64,000 bases of DNA from Auanema rhodensis (taxonomy: Eukaryota; Nematoda; Chromadorea; Rhabditida; Rhabditidae). The DNA lies in the NCBI GenBank assembly GCA_964057225.1, contig OZ059899.1:8246001-8310000 (forward strand), in the 5' to 3' direction. Positions within the stretch are counted from its first letter, which is position 1, and each line of letters begins with the position of its first letter. The position numbers and the translations under genes are program-made. The notes beneath the pieces were generated by a model. The model did not search any database. It saw only the letters and a list, made by a program, of their open reading frames with translations, and was not told where the DNA came from. Of this stretch, positions 20,197 through 35,300 are shown in pieces.

Positions 20197-23100
20197 CTAG
20201 AATAATAGGAATTAAAAAAGAGACTTGAAAAATTGAAAATTGAAGTTTGTGACTTTTTGAGGTTTTTGAGAAGTCATAGTGGATTATTGTCACCCATTTA
20301 TACTTTTTTAACTTTTTAAACACCCGAAAAAACGTAAAAACATAATTAAGCGATATTCACTAAATACTTACCACTAAAGCTGAGCTAGTCACATAATCGT
20401 CACTCGTCATTAAATGAGCTGCAGGGCGATTGCGCGAAACGACGGTGGCCTGTCCAGTTGGTGGAGTACTCCGATAGGCTGGTACATTTTCATTTCGTGG
20501 TCGAAGAACTGTTTGTTGTTGAGGACTATTCTCATAATCGCTACTTGCTTGATGCAGCATGGGTGAACTGCTAGGCATGCCTACAGAACGACGTTTGTGT
20601 TCCCGAAGGTCTCCCAGAATAGCCCTTAGATCAACCAATCGACGATCAATTGAAGCTTTCTCATGAATCTCTGGTGTCCATGACTCTTCGAGATATGTAG
20701 TCAGCAAGCTCAACTCCTTGCCAAGATCAACGTGAACGTCGGATCTCGATGGAGTATCGCAAGGCCCAGAGGAAATGAAAAGTAGGAAATCCTTCATTCG
20801 TTGCCATTCTCTTTCCACAAACTTATTCATGAACTCCATGTAATGTTCTTTTCCACCAAACTTAGTGAAGTTTGCGAGATTTTGAAGAGTCTTAGCAATA
20901 AGAGTCAAATTTCTAGCAGTTGTACTGGACGGATATTCCGTACACTGAAAAGGTTTAACAATAGGAATATATTATGAATGATAGATATTACCAGACTGAA
21001 AAGGCTAGGACTCAAAATAGCCGGACAGAGATATCGCAAGAAAATAGAAGACGAAATAAGCGTATCAGCTAGTCCACCACGTCCTTGTGCTTCTAATCTG
21101 TCTCGGAGTGTATAGAACACGTCGCGTAATTCAAGAGGAAGATCGTTCGTACTGAAATAAGTGCAAACAATAAGCTGTCAACGAATCAGAAGAAAGATTT
21201 AAGTGACAAATCGTTTAGCTATATATATATATATATAATTTTTTCATTCATTTATATATATATATGAGCGGCATCTTACCTATTAAGAATACAGGACCAG
21301 GCTTTTTCCACACAATCCATTAATAAAGTTCTATTACGTTCCAAGGTTGGTGGTGAAACAGAAGAAAGCTTTAAAGGATCTACTTCACAAGATTCCGTCA
21401 TTGAAAGTAAGTCTTGGGTTAAACTGCCTAGTGTATTCTAAAGAGCGGGTTTGAAATGGTCATGGCGTTCACAATCTAACCTGTAGATAGTCTTGCGATA
21501 CTAATTTCATATAGGCTTCCATAGCCTTAGTTGCTAAAGAGTTGCCACGGAACATCAAGTGATCATTATCTAAAATACAAAATGTTGATTTTAAGACCAA
21601 TCAATCTTACCCAGCAAATTTACTTCCGACATTATAAGATCGCACAAGAAGTCTTTAGCTAGCTTCTGTCGATGTAAAATACGCACAAGAGTAGTTGCGA
21701 GATCCTCTTTAGCTTTTACTGACAAAATAGGCTCTAGTTGAGCACATAGGGGTAAGTAGTTGTACGTAAGGAAATGAAGTAAGTCATCATAGGCTCGTAA
21801 AGGCAAAATCTCGACTGATTGCCATCGTGCTTTGATACGAATGGCTGGTTGATCCATTTGAGTGTTTTTAGCACCAAGAGCATGAACTAGACGATTTCCG
21901 GTATCACTTGTAGTAGTAACGGTATACCTGAAAAACTTAGATGTAGGTTGTTGATATTAATTTAAGCAGAATTTTTCTATTCGAATAGTTATTCGAAATA
22001 TTTAGTATTTTTTATTAATTCACAAAATTTCAAAGGAAATCATCCAGTTTTCTTCCAATAGTTACCTGCAGTAACTTCCGAAAATAGACGCTAAACGAAT
22101 ATAATTTTTCCTCAACCGGAATGTCCAACGCATAAAATTCGTTAAAACCCGGCGATCGTTAGAAAACTCTGCTCCAAACCCGTTGCCCTCAGAAGCAATT
22201 GTTAGAGGTAGAGCGAAGGATGGAGAAAAATAGAAACTATGCTCTCTATCCCGCTGCCGTCGCCCCATACCTATAGGAATGATACCTTATGCATGGGTGT
22301 TAATTCATCGATAACGACAATAAAATAACATAGAAACGTTTGAAAAGGATATATATATATATATAAATGTATAATGCAAACTAAAGATTATGAGGTACGC
22401 ACTATCGATGACTCCTCCCAAAGTCATCAGCAGTCACCCACGGAAAGCAAGCATTCTAGTTTAACTGTCTCTCTTCAATCGTCATTTGATCGGTAAACAG
22501 ACGCGATCGCAACTAATGAATCTTTTGCTCGAGATATGTTAAAGAATAATCATAAGTCAAAATTTCAATTATAGAAGTTCGCATTAACATCAAAAGAAAA
22601 TTAATTAGACGTTAGAAATTCAAACGATAGAATCTTCATAATCAGAACGGATAATAACATCATATGATAATATCTGTTAAGAAAAAGATGTATATAATCC
22701 TAAAAGTAGAGCAAATCAAGCAAACCATTACTAAATCAAAACGTTTTCCCGTCAACATGTGTTAAATCAAGTAGTTATCTTTCGATAAAGACTAAGATAA
22801 CACATTAGGTGATGTTACGACATATTGAATATTAGGGAAATTGTCAGAAAACAGAAATTAATTTTCAAGAATGCATTGAAGGAAAAACAGTTTTTAATTT
22901 ACGGTTCGAAAAATCAGTTCAATCAAATGCTAATGAAAATTGAAGAAGTCACGAAGAATATAAAAAAATTGGGTAAATGATGAAAGTATCAAGGAATTCC
23001 GAAAGTGCATAGTAAATATCATTTGAAGAAAAAGCCAAACGGTTCGAAATAGAAAACGTTATCAAGGGGGTTAGAAGCCAAGTTCTGAGAAGTCAGAAAC

Positions 23101-26100
23101 AACGAGCGACCCATATTTCATTTAAAATCGCCGATTTTATATCACGTTTAAGATAAGCATTCCTGTGAATGTTAGGCTAAACAACACTAACACTTCTGGA
23201 GTGAACCAGCTTTGAAATCTATAGTATTAGGCATGCCACCTTCTGGCTGTCACTGGGCTCGTCCTTGATTGTGGTACGCAACAGTAGCAAACCACAACTG
23301 TTGAAATCATTTCATTACCCCAGCCTTACTATGTTTCTCTCCATCTCCACCTCTAATACCGACTATAAATTGAACCTAAGTGCGCTTCTGAACCTTTGCT
23401 GTCTCCCATTTTCACTATCTCAGGGTCATTGTAATTAAAAAGAAGGTGGAGGAAAAAACCTCTCGCCAAACCATGCAATGACCGTCAGTATTAAAATATA
23501 AGGTGAAATCTGGTTGGTCTAAACAGTGCCCCCCGGTGACCAAATCTATTTGATTATTGGGTAAACACCCCATTATTCTAAACAAAAAAATGGAGAACTA
23601 ACCATCGTTCAACGGGATGTCTACTAGTAAGTTGGTCAATTCCAATCATTACATATCCAATCAATTGTGAACGATCTTTCTTTTTCTTTGGATCAGCTTC
23701 TCTATATATATTCACACATAGTTGCTCATATTTCGGAAGCATTCTGAATAAAATGAATTATTTACCATAATTGAACGGAAACTTACGGAAAATCAAAATG
23801 CTCTCCCCAAAATACGTTATCTGTTCTAGGTTTAGCTGTGGTTCGTGCATGCAATACCTTGTCAAGACATATTTCACAAAAATATCTGAATAATATCTCA
23901 TTATATTAGACTTAGAAATTACGAATACTGACCTTCGCTTAGCTGCTAATCCTTTTGCTTCTAATAGCCAAAGCTGCAAACAATTTTCTACTCTCCGCTG
24001 CAGATCTTGCCGCGGATTCATTGTCCTCCGAAGGCTGAAATAAAAAAGATGCTGAATTGAAAAAGTCAGAAATAGATTTCTTGTATTGATGAAAAGTAGG
24101 TATCAAAAAACAATGAAAATAGAGGCGATGTAAGTATGAAAAGTATACCGAAAATAAGAGAAGTGAGGTGAACCAGGTCATGGAACATAACATATGGGAA
24201 GGATAGTAAAAATTATTTTCGTGTATAAAAATAATTTGTTTCGATTGGTGACAATTGGAAAGACGAGCAAGAACTTTCATAATGGAACATCAAAAAACAA
24301 AATTCCAGATCTAATATAGTGCAATGAGAAGAACAATTACTTATGAAATCGATAGTTACGAAGAACAGAGGATCAAACAGAAAGTAATATCGGTCCTCAT
24401 AAGAAAAAATACTAAAATTAACTCTTCAATATTGCAGAGCAACATAATTAGATAATAGATGCAGAGAATAACAGTTTGCTAACAGCTGCTCAATGATCAT
24501 GTAGTATTGGCTCAGTATAAACCTCTATATGTATGTGAGATTGATGTGGCAAAACTAAACCTATGGAAGACAGGTGCACACAGCTGACCGGACGGACCAA
24601 CATAACAGATCACAAAAGGAAATAGCATATGCATACAGGGGTTACCGCTTTCTGTTAGATCCAATGCCACCGGTTTAGGACGTTGGCAACAACAAATAAT
24701 GGCCAAACCATTAATTTGCTTTACTTTACAAATAAGTCGCTCGATTTTGAGGGAAAAGGAGAGCAAGATAAAATAAAAATTAGATTAAGAGAATGGGCTC
24801 TCTAAGGCTTAATTATAGATGAGCAAGAAATAATTAAGATAACTCGATATAGAACTTATTTCATTTCATTTGGCACATAGTGTTTTGAAGAAAACGAGAG
24901 GAAACAGAAATCATGTTTCATGAGGTATTGATAACAAAAAATGAAACTAGTATTGAAAGTTCACAAGACAATTTCGCCGAAATCATCAAAGAAATGCGGA
25001 AATGTGAAAAGGGGAGAGTTATTCAAAAGAAAGTCTGCAGATTATTTGTAAAACTATAACCTATTTCAAATAAATAACGAGGGTAGTACAAAACTATAAG
25101 AAAAACTATGAAGTCATTCTCTGACGTAGACGGCAAACAAAGAGCTTCAGGGAAAGCTACAAACAGCATAGACAAAACTTGGTCGAACTATACAAGCAAG
25201 AACAAATAGGAAATAGTCTTGTAAATATGTATTTTCTCATAAATCTGTTATTCCATTAACGTGCTCGTACGGGAGCGCGAGAAAAAAAAGCTAATATTTC
25301 ATAAAAAGAGCATTCTTCACAATAGCGATAAGGAAGATCAAAGCAGATGGTTAATGTTCAGAAACCAGGTGACAAATACATCACTTTTGACGTAAAACAA
25401 GCACCGTCGCAAAACATCAGAAGGTTAGTTTGAAAATGTTGTGCCTCGGTAGCATTAAAAGACTAAGAAATACAGATTAGCAGAAAAATAATTCTACAGT
25501 TACAATTTAAATAATGATTGATTTGTGCTGTGGAGCTACATATAAGAGTAAGGGAAAGCTTCGCTATGCTTATAAATAATAAACCTACTGATAACTACAA
25601 GAGTAAGGCATGAGATGGAATTAACTCAATGTTACAAGCACATAACAAGGAGAAATAAAAATTATTTTTGTGTTGTTCACATTGACATCAAAACAATGAA
25701 AAGGTAAGAGGCTAAGAGTGGAATAACTCAGTTCTTGCTCTAAGAAGACCGCGTGGGCTACGTTAAACATTTGTACTACTGTATTATATTTGAATAGAAG
25801 CAACGTGTTGTGCGATAATGCACAAATAAATATGAGAGAAAGTCTAAAGCCATTTCCATCTCTAATTAGTAATAACAGTGTGATAAACGATAGACTAAGA
25901 AAAGTGGATTTCATACAAGATATGTCCAAAATTGTTGAAGATCTCTCAATGTTCAGCCTTGAAAGAAAATAAAAATCTGACAACAATAGAGATTGAAAGA
26001 AATTAGACGATTGAACTACAATTGACAGAAGAAGAGTCACATTGAATAGGATACATTAGAACAACTCTCATACAGAGTAAAAGATGTATTAACAAGAAAA

Positions 26101-26348
26101 AAGCTCTATCTATTTTTTTAATCCGAAATCAATCGTGTAGAAAACGAATAGAACGAGTCAGAGGAAATTGGTTTGAACTGGCTCTCAGTGCAAATCAAAC
26201 GAGACAGTTTACCTCCGAAATTTGATAAGGCGGATCAGGCGCAGCATGCCATAAGTCTTAAAGGAGGCCGAAAAAGTGAACGTATATAACAGAGCTGCTA
26301 TTTGAACCGGTTATTGACGAGAAAATATCATATAAAGCAGAGAGGTCA

Positions 26349-26388
<40 letters not shown>

Positions 26389-29300
26389 TCCAGAAACAAT
26401 TGAACGATAACAGATAAAAACAAAAAAAAAACGTTGGTACGGTACTATGTATATGAAACCAAAAAACACGAGCATATGTGATCTGTGTGAGAAATATGAA
26501 AGTATGAAAGAGACAAGGTCACTAACATTGAATCGCTCTTTCGTTATGTGAAGAACAGGATGAGCGATTGAAGAATAGCCAGAAAAGGCAACCCTTATGC
26601 TCTTGACCTGCAGATTAGTAACTGCGCACCGTAGAGATGTGCCAACTAGGCCAAACATAAAGCGAAATATGACTTTCAGGACACAAACAGAAGCAAATAA
26701 ATAATATCTCAAATTTTTCTTACTAAAAATAAGCAATCGATAAGTTTAAGTTCACCATGATGAGGGTGAAGTTTAGCAACAGAGTCAAAAAAATATAATG
26801 TAATATGATACTGTTGATAAACCCACATCTTCATAAGTACCCTAGAGGAAATATATAACAACTGGGTAGAACTGAGGGAATGAAAGAATGGATAAATCAT
26901 CTTTCCCAGTTTTGGAAAACAAATGGAAATAATATGAATCAGATTCTTTAAGAGTAATCTGTAATAAAAGGCGTATGAAACACGAAGAATATGAAAATAG
27001 AGAAAAGAGTGAATGAAAAATAGTGCACACCGTTTATGTGAACAACAAATCTCTGAATCATTCCTAAAAAAAAATGAACCCAAAATCCTTATGGGAAGTC
27101 TAGAGAAAATCCGCTTCAGTTACCACATATTGTGTTACACTTATTCTAATATTATCGAATGTAAGACTATATGCAATATTTCAATCTAATAAATACAAAA
27201 AAACATAACTGATCATCCACAATAAATCACTAAATACTTCTAACTTTTTTTCGTAAAAACATAAAATAGCTTTCTTGGATGCTACGCACATTTTGAAATA
27301 AATTAGCATAAATTTGCTTTATTAGTCTTACTATCTAGCTTGGCAAAGCTATAAAACGAAGTTTGAATGCCGAAAAGCAGAAAAAAGAGATAGGGAAAGA
27401 CAGATGTGGTTAGCATAAATCACTGTATGCTTTTGTTAATTGGTACGTCTTGTTCAATTTAGCATAAGGCAAGTTTCTAACTTCAAATACAACATTCACT
27501 GCCAAGAAAACCTAGAGTAATAGAAAAGCACGAACAGATGCAAATGGTTATGAGAAGAACTATTGAATGAAGCAACAAAACAATTCCTTAGAACTTTTAC
27601 AAAGATTATTAAACAGTAAAGAAATTGCCAAAATATCGTTTGAGAATAAGTTTAGTTCGACACGACGTTGTTAGATACATCTTCTATCATATTCAAACGA
27701 AAGAGAAGCGATCAAGGTCAGATTTTACATAACACTTTTGAGCTAGAAGCCAAGGAAAGATTTTATCTCATCTTCACCGTCCTGTTTCAGGCCTTTCTAT
27801 GAATTTTGAATAACTAATTACGAAATGCCAAGGACTACAAAGAGGAAATCAAATAAGCCAGAATACATAGGAAAAGAGAAAAAGAGATTGTAGTTAATGA
27901 AAACTTCAAACTTTAAAAAGCAATCTCAATATCAGGAGTCAAATATATCTAAATATATGTAGGAATATAGTAAGTTGCAATACAAGAGAAATACGACAAA
28001 TTTGCGATCAAGCGATTAAAGTTCACGAGAGCAGAGAATTCACTAAGCCTATAAGTAAAAAACGGAACGAAATGATCATTCTCGCATTTTGATAATTGTG
28101 ATATTTTATATGAGAATAGATTACATGACGGTAGTTATTGCCATGTTATGTCCACCATACAACACTCATTAACCGGAGGGGAGCGTTGGTTGGCCCGTTG
28201 TCCAATTGTTCAATCAATACTCAACGGGTCAACAAGGACAAACCTCACACAGATCTATAGGTAATGTCGATTTAACTTAAATAACGGAGATGCAACTTAA
28301 TTCATTACAACTTACAATCCAAAAAAATGGCTCAATAAGATGGCAACACTAGAAACTAACTTCGTCAAACGTCTTTGTGAGCAAAGAAACCGATGTGCCA
28401 TTTGTCTCATTTTATGTCCAATAAAACATCCCACGCCTGGTCAATCAGCTTACAAATTATTCAATTTGTTAAACAATCTGTTACGATATGAAAAATGATG
28501 GCAAAGAAATAAGCGGCAGAAATTATCACACTTTTAAGGTTTCCAACTGAAGTGGTTGAATGATTGAAACCTCGAAAATATGGAATAACAATAATGTTAA
28601 GATAAGAAATATACACAAAAAGCATAGAAGGCATAAGAGAAAGTGAAGAAAATATCTAACAAATCGAAAAAAGTTTAAAGTAAAACAAATAAAGCATCTA
28701 AGTCTGTTTTGAAATGATCGACTATGCTTTGTTACTTGAATTGGGAATGTCAGAAGAAAACGCCCATTTACATCATCTACCTAATAGCAATGAAGAAGAA
28801 AGGGGAATTGAAAGATGGGACGAGTAAGAATGAAGTTTTCTTTTCATATAACGAAGCGAATGGGTTCGAAAGAGGAAAAGAAATTAAACGAAAGTAAAAG
28901 ATTTAAAAGAACAACTTACTTCTCTATCCATTTTGCTTGTTCGGCTGGAGTGCGACAAGCATAATATGTATTTGCAACACGGAAACAATTTGGTACTGAA
29001 AGAACAGACGGGTGAACAGGATGTAATCTAGGATTTTCGTCTGGAAATAGGGCCGTAAATATTAGTCAATCAAAACTTCATTTACTGAGATCAATCATAT
29101 GAGAAGCTGTAGTGAAATTCAAAAGACTTTCATGAGATTTACTTGAGCGTAGTGATGGTAAAAAATCACGAGATTGTGAACTGTAATTGCGAGAACCATA
29201 TCCAACAGATAATAAATTTTCCTGTGATCGTTGGTGTGGAATATCAACTCTATTAAGTGTGCTGAAAAAAAATATAAACTTCTGAATACCAAATCTCTGA

Positions 29301-32300
29301 GAAAAAGTTGAATTTAACTTCATCACCGTAACTGTAATTATCAATTCATCGCTGACTTTCATAAATCACGATCAGGATAAATAAAGAACCCATTTTCTTA
29401 CCATTCATCGTCAGAGTTTATTGTGTAAGTTCCACAGAGGATCCTCATACGAAACATTTAAGAAGAAAGATCTATTCCAAGCAATTACCCCCCTTCCTAT
29501 CTAAAAATTCCACTTCAACATATTAGCAAGCATCATGAATTCATAAGACTTAATTATCTAATAAGATTGAGCTTAAGGAACTTAATACACAACTGAAAAA
29601 AAGCCAACTGAGCGTTTAGTGTCAGTGTAAATTCAGTTATGACGAGAGACGGAGATGTCTATTGCTCGTTTCTGGTTGGAGAGAAAAGAGAGAAAAGCGA
29701 TACATAGAAAGGAAAAGATCTATCTTCTGCTTTCAACTAGAAATGATTGAACAATATTTAAAAATTTTGCGCAGTTAAATTCAATTTGGTGCCAGCAAAA
29801 TTCTGAAAACTATTTTTTGCATAAGCATACATCAAATCCTCAACCAGTAGAAGCGTAGAATAAAACAGAACAGCCTACTACATATCAATAAAGAAAAAAG
29901 AATTAATACCACTGGGTAAAATGCTTGATTGAAACTAGTATTCAATCAACTTAACTAAGGCATTTCTTATCAATAATTTGAAAAAAGTATCAGATGGTTA
30001 TATGAAAAGAAAAAGAAATTTGGAAAGAGATGCTGAAAACGAATGGCTGCGAGGCCATCGTTTCGCCATAGAGGATAGAGGGATAGTCCAGTTTCGTTCA
30101 GGATAATGGGCACATAGCTATCCATCCTCGTTGACTCAATACTTTTAGGGCTGGATGATGGATAAGACCTCTTTCTTCCATTCTATTCGGCTTTGTCTCC
30201 TGCTACTGTATTACGGAGCGCTGTTGATGCCCTGGCCAGAATAGAGCGATTGTAATGTAGGCAACAAAGTCATCGTTAAATTATCCCCAAAACAAAAAAG
30301 GGAATTATGTTTAATCTCAAAATGAGCCAAGTAAGTTCAATTGACCCACTCACAGAATAACCTAGTTAAAAGACAATCATATGTCATCAACACGCAAATT
30401 ATTTTCCAGAATTTCATAACGAAGTAACATGCAAAACCTCAAAAGCGCATTGAGAATCCATGCTTTCAAATCCCACAGCAGGGAAACTATTAAAAACCGG
30501 CTGACAAGAAAAAGAAATGAAGAAACAAGTTCATAGTAAGATGTTGTCGTCAGGGTCAAGAAAAAGTGGGATGATTTGGTGTTTTGAATAGCTTACCGTT
30601 TTGATTTGTAAACAATGCGACCCCTGACCAGCCGGGGATTTGCAACACCCCGAGGAGGTGAGAGAGTACGCATTCAGTCCCTCTGAAGCACGAATTTTAC
30701 CTATGATGGTAAAAAGTTGGAACAAATTGAAGAATAAACGAAATACAAAGTAATGAAATGAACGTTGCTATAAACATTAGAAAACAAAACTTTTACTTAT
30801 TAACTACAAGCTTAAAGTATTTTATGAGATAAAAAAATTAAATGAGAAAATGAAAACAGAAAACATCAAACACACAAGTTTTCTAATTGCAATACAAACG
30901 ACACTTTTGGGTCAATTTTGATATGCATGATGATGTAGAGATAAAGACCGGTATAACGATAAAGGATAAGAGCGTGATTTGAACTATGGATAACTATATA
31001 CAGAAAGTGGAAATGACGAGAATGGCCGACTTCAATTAAACGATCTGAAGTTATCAGCCTTGCGCCCTCAAAGCAGCCAAAGTAAATTCATAAATTAAAA
31101 ATTTTGAACTAAGAAGCTGTAGAATAATTGATAAATAAAGTGCGCGCAGGGCAATATACTAAGGAATGTATAGGTAGGTGTGGAATGAAATAAAATCTTA
31201 ATGAGCCTAATAACAATCAAAAAAATTGAACAGAAGAACAAGGAAGCATAAATATATTAAACAGAGAATATTAATGTTTTTTTCTTTGGTTGCGGGCTTG
31301 ATCAGACAAAACTTATGCTCTTTTCAAAAAAGATAATGGCAAAGCGACGTCTTCTAATGTGTAATAGAAGAGTGATTTCTCAGCAAAAGCGACAAATGTT
31401 ACTGCCGACTCCAGATTTATGGCATATCTAAGAAAATAAACGGTTGTCCCAGACATGTGCAGATAAGATATAGAGCCTGCTATGCTTGAGGTATCACAGA
31501 CGTATCTGATTCAATGGCAAATCATAAATTAGCTAGTAAAATTCAAATAAAGCGAACTAAACAAAAGAAGGAAAAAAACTTCAAAAAGTCAATCAAAGAT
31601 CATTTACAAGTTTAGCGATTTTAAATGTTAGCCACAACTTTTTGAAAATAATTCTTAAGAGCTTTTGCAATATTGCATTTCAAATCGATACAAATCTTAA
31701 TCCAAAGAAATATAACATCGTGGATGAGAAAATAGGTACGTAGATCATACTGTACAAAAAACTTGTTAATCGAATTTGAGGAAAACCTCACAAGGTTCAG
31801 TTGAGATGGAAGATAGATTGAAACAGTTTTAATTGAATATATTATGTTCAACTGCTGATATATTATGCCATTGACACAATTTATGAAAACCGGTACATAG
31901 GGAATTCGCCTAAAGAGCAAATCTCAGATAATAATCTACTCGTTCTGCAACTTTTAGCCACTTTCACTGGCACTAAGTCCGATACATGCGGATGTATCAG
32001 ATGAAGTGAACACAGTAATCGATCAAGTACGATAAAGAGATAATATATCTTGTATATGATTATAAACATACGAACTTAGTATGATCAGTAATATATGAAT
32101 TTAAATATTGAAATGAGAAAAGTCCAATAACGATGCGTAATTGTCTCTAATCAAGATTTCATCTAATGTAGACCCAACCCCCCGCAGTTACGGCGATGTC
32201 ACTTCATTACAAAATGAAGTTATGTGAAGTAATTGGTTTGAAACTTTAAAACATAAATCTAAAGACACTAACTATTGCAATTCTCCAGAAACTGATGGTT

Positions 32301-35300
32301 GCTTTTCCAGCTTGCTGACACTCTTCGTCCTCTTCAGAGGATTCGTGCGGAAAGGACGCGCGAAGAAGTTCTTAAAATATTATGAATATTATAATAAAAA
32401 GCAAGTTAGTTGAGAAAAATGATTAAAAATTTACCGCTAATCGCTGGGGAGTAGTGGAATTTTCATCTGGAAGTGAGTTTTCCTGAAAAACAATTCGCAT
32501 CATCAGTTGCAAGAAATGGTCGGAAAATAGCCAGAAGAAAGGTGATGTTTCATTATAAAACAAAATCAATAGAAAAAAATATATATTGTAAATCGCTGTG
32601 ATCATAAAAGTTCCATGAAAACTATTCATAGTAGATATAAATAAAAATATTTTAATCATAGTCTACTAATGCTCTCTAACAGGTTTCGTAAATGTTAAAC
32701 ATTAATTGTTCCTTTTTTTGTCTGTGTATTGTAAAAATGCCCTTCTCTCAAAATGCGAATAAACATTTTTAAACCAATAGTCTCGATATGATAAATTCGT
32801 ATAGAGTCCATGGAGACATCATTCGAATTTTAGTTTTCCTGGACCTATTTGGATATGATAAATACATAACTAGGCGATGAATAATATATTCAAATATGTC
32901 GTCGTCAATTAGAAATGAAGAAATATAAGTCATTATGAGTGATAGAACGAGGATAATCATAGAACATAAGATAAACCCGCAAGATGATGATAAATTGAAA
33001 GAGAAGGAATAGGTGAGAGATTAAGTGAACAACATACCCCTAAGGCATTAGTTTGCGCTGAATTCAGATTGCTAGTAGATCCAGATGAGCCCCGTGGAGC
33101 TAAATGTAGATTGTGGGCTGAACTAGCAAGTGATCTGTTCGAAGTCCAACCATTGCCTCTACGTCTGTCCAAAGGCTCACATACATCATCGTTAGTAGTA
33201 TCTGAAAGAAAATTATATGAAAAATCAAGAATAATATTATAATATAAGTAGTGATGATTCATATCATTTTTATTTGTATTTTGTTATTTTAAGTAAATGA
33301 ATAGATAAAGCTCTTAGAGCTTAAACACTTACTAATTAACCGTAATAAAACTAATTGTTGCATTTGGACTAGACTGAGCATTTGGTTGAGTAGATAAGTT
33401 TTGAAGAATAATTATCAGTATAATCTTTGAAAGCTCAAAATCTGATTATACTGTCAGCAACTCTTAAGAGCAAATTCAATTTTGCCATTTTAGGCGTAAT
33501 ACTTAATATTACCCCATTATAATATATAAATTATAACTACATCGTATGTTTTAACAATATTATCAACTATATAGTATAATTAGCTAAAATACTTTTTTTT
33601 CATCAATTTTTCTAAAAATTTGAACAGACAATATAGAAAACAAATGAAGTAATTATCAAATTCTTTCATTGACATGATAAGTTAGCATCAACTAAAGTCA
33701 AACAGCATATGTAGCATATCAATATGATAGAATTGATTCATAATCGCCCTTTTATATATTTTTTTTTGTTTCTATTGATCTTATTCTTCGTTCCTTATTT
33801 AACATTCTATTTTTTAAATCCTAGATTTCACCGTTTGATAAGTGCTACTGGACAGTGATCCACAAAAGAAAAATGCTGTTATAGTCACGTGATCAATTTC
33901 TGTTTCATTTCGTTTGACCAGTTTTCATTTATTTAAGTAATGTTATTTCTCAAAATTATAAAATAATGATATGAGTAAAGTGATAATTAAGATTTAAAAA
34001 TTACATTGATTGACTTGTACTAATAGTAATATTCTCACATCTATTTGCAAAAGTAATCGTCTGTCTGATCTTCGTTCCGCTTATTCAATCACATTTTAGG
34101 AAGGGAGCAATTGGATTGTCTGATTGCTTTGCTTTTATATTTGAAGTAAACATGCTGGCCCCGGTACACAGGGGACAGGTTAATGTTGTACGAGAAATAA
34201 GTGATAGTAATCAAAGATTGAGTGAGCATAGTGCTCCTTAAATGTCCTTAAATGTGGGATTTGCAGATTCGTATTGTTTTTTTAAACAAAAAAAAATGGT
34301 GTTAGGGTGAGAGAACTGCTCCCTCAGAACGACGAAAACGTCGGAGAGCATAGATGCAAACGTTGTCATCGTGTTGGTGAAAAGCAGACAAGAAAACAGT
34401 CGTCTGACCACTCGAGAAGAAGCTGTTGCACGACGATCTTGTGTTGGCGAGCTATCTACCAACTCGCTTCGACATATATTGAGGAAGATGTCCGAGAGGA
34501 CCGGAACGAAAGTCTATTGTATACTTAGAAAATAAATGTTTATCTGACGGACTGTTCAATCAGATATGCTTCATCCCGTCTTCAAAAATTCCATGAAATT
34601 CATGAAATCAACATGAATTTTATCAAAACACTAGATAAAGACACTTATCTTGCAGACTATGCGACTAGATAATGCTTGATTATAAAAATGCTCTTCAAAC
34701 TAATCAGATTTTCATCAACTGACAATATGAACTGTGTGTTTACATTCCATTAGAATTTTTTTGATATATCGACAGTATGAAGTCCAGTTTTGAAGAAAAA
34801 ATTAATGATCATTATCGTTAATCATCATTAACTACAATCAAGCAGGCAACAGCTTCAAGCTATTCAATTGGAGGACATTTCATTTTGAAAAGCTATAGAT
34901 ATGGCTAGAAGAAAGAAAAGAACGCTTGGGTGAGACCGTCTATCATTTTATTATCAGCATCATCAACACCTATGTGCTTCATCAGACTTTGTTTCAAGTG
35001 ATAAAACTGGTGATCATACTGGAAGACAAGAACTGTTTATATTCTGCTTAGATAATTTAGATTCACAATATGGATATCAACCTCACACTGTGTCAGATTT
35101 ATACCATTCGATCTCACAGTTTATATTATAATTCTGATGAAATTTCGTTACGATTTAGAATAATCTGACGATCGTGCAGACAAATAACAAGAAAACTGAA
35201 CAAATCTCATGATTCTCAATCACAATTCCTCTTATCCGATGAATTGTCATCAGGATGCTCAAGGGCCATGAGAAAAAAATCATCGGTATTCTGCTAGATG

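Larger units (their letters stand above)
24035..28919 (-). other. 4.9-kb RasGAP intron
   Basis: AT-rich, with A/G dominating on the + strand. It contains a TA repeat (26351-26386), an imperfect 12-bp inverted repeat (28189-28200 with 28222-28233) and the weak exon candidate at 28361-28401. Nothing else was recognised. Confidence 0.6.

Noticed and set aside
24655-24766. Start or internal exon ending VALDLTES at a GTAACC donor.
   Set aside because: It leaves phase 1, but the next shared exon (24034) needs phase 2.
26526-26736. Exon ending KERFN at a GTTAGT donor.
   Set aside because: It leaves phase 0 and cannot be read into exon 24034.
34456-34475. Tiny start exon MSKRV before exon 33201.
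   Set aside because: Five codons and a weak GTAGAT donor; expected by chance.
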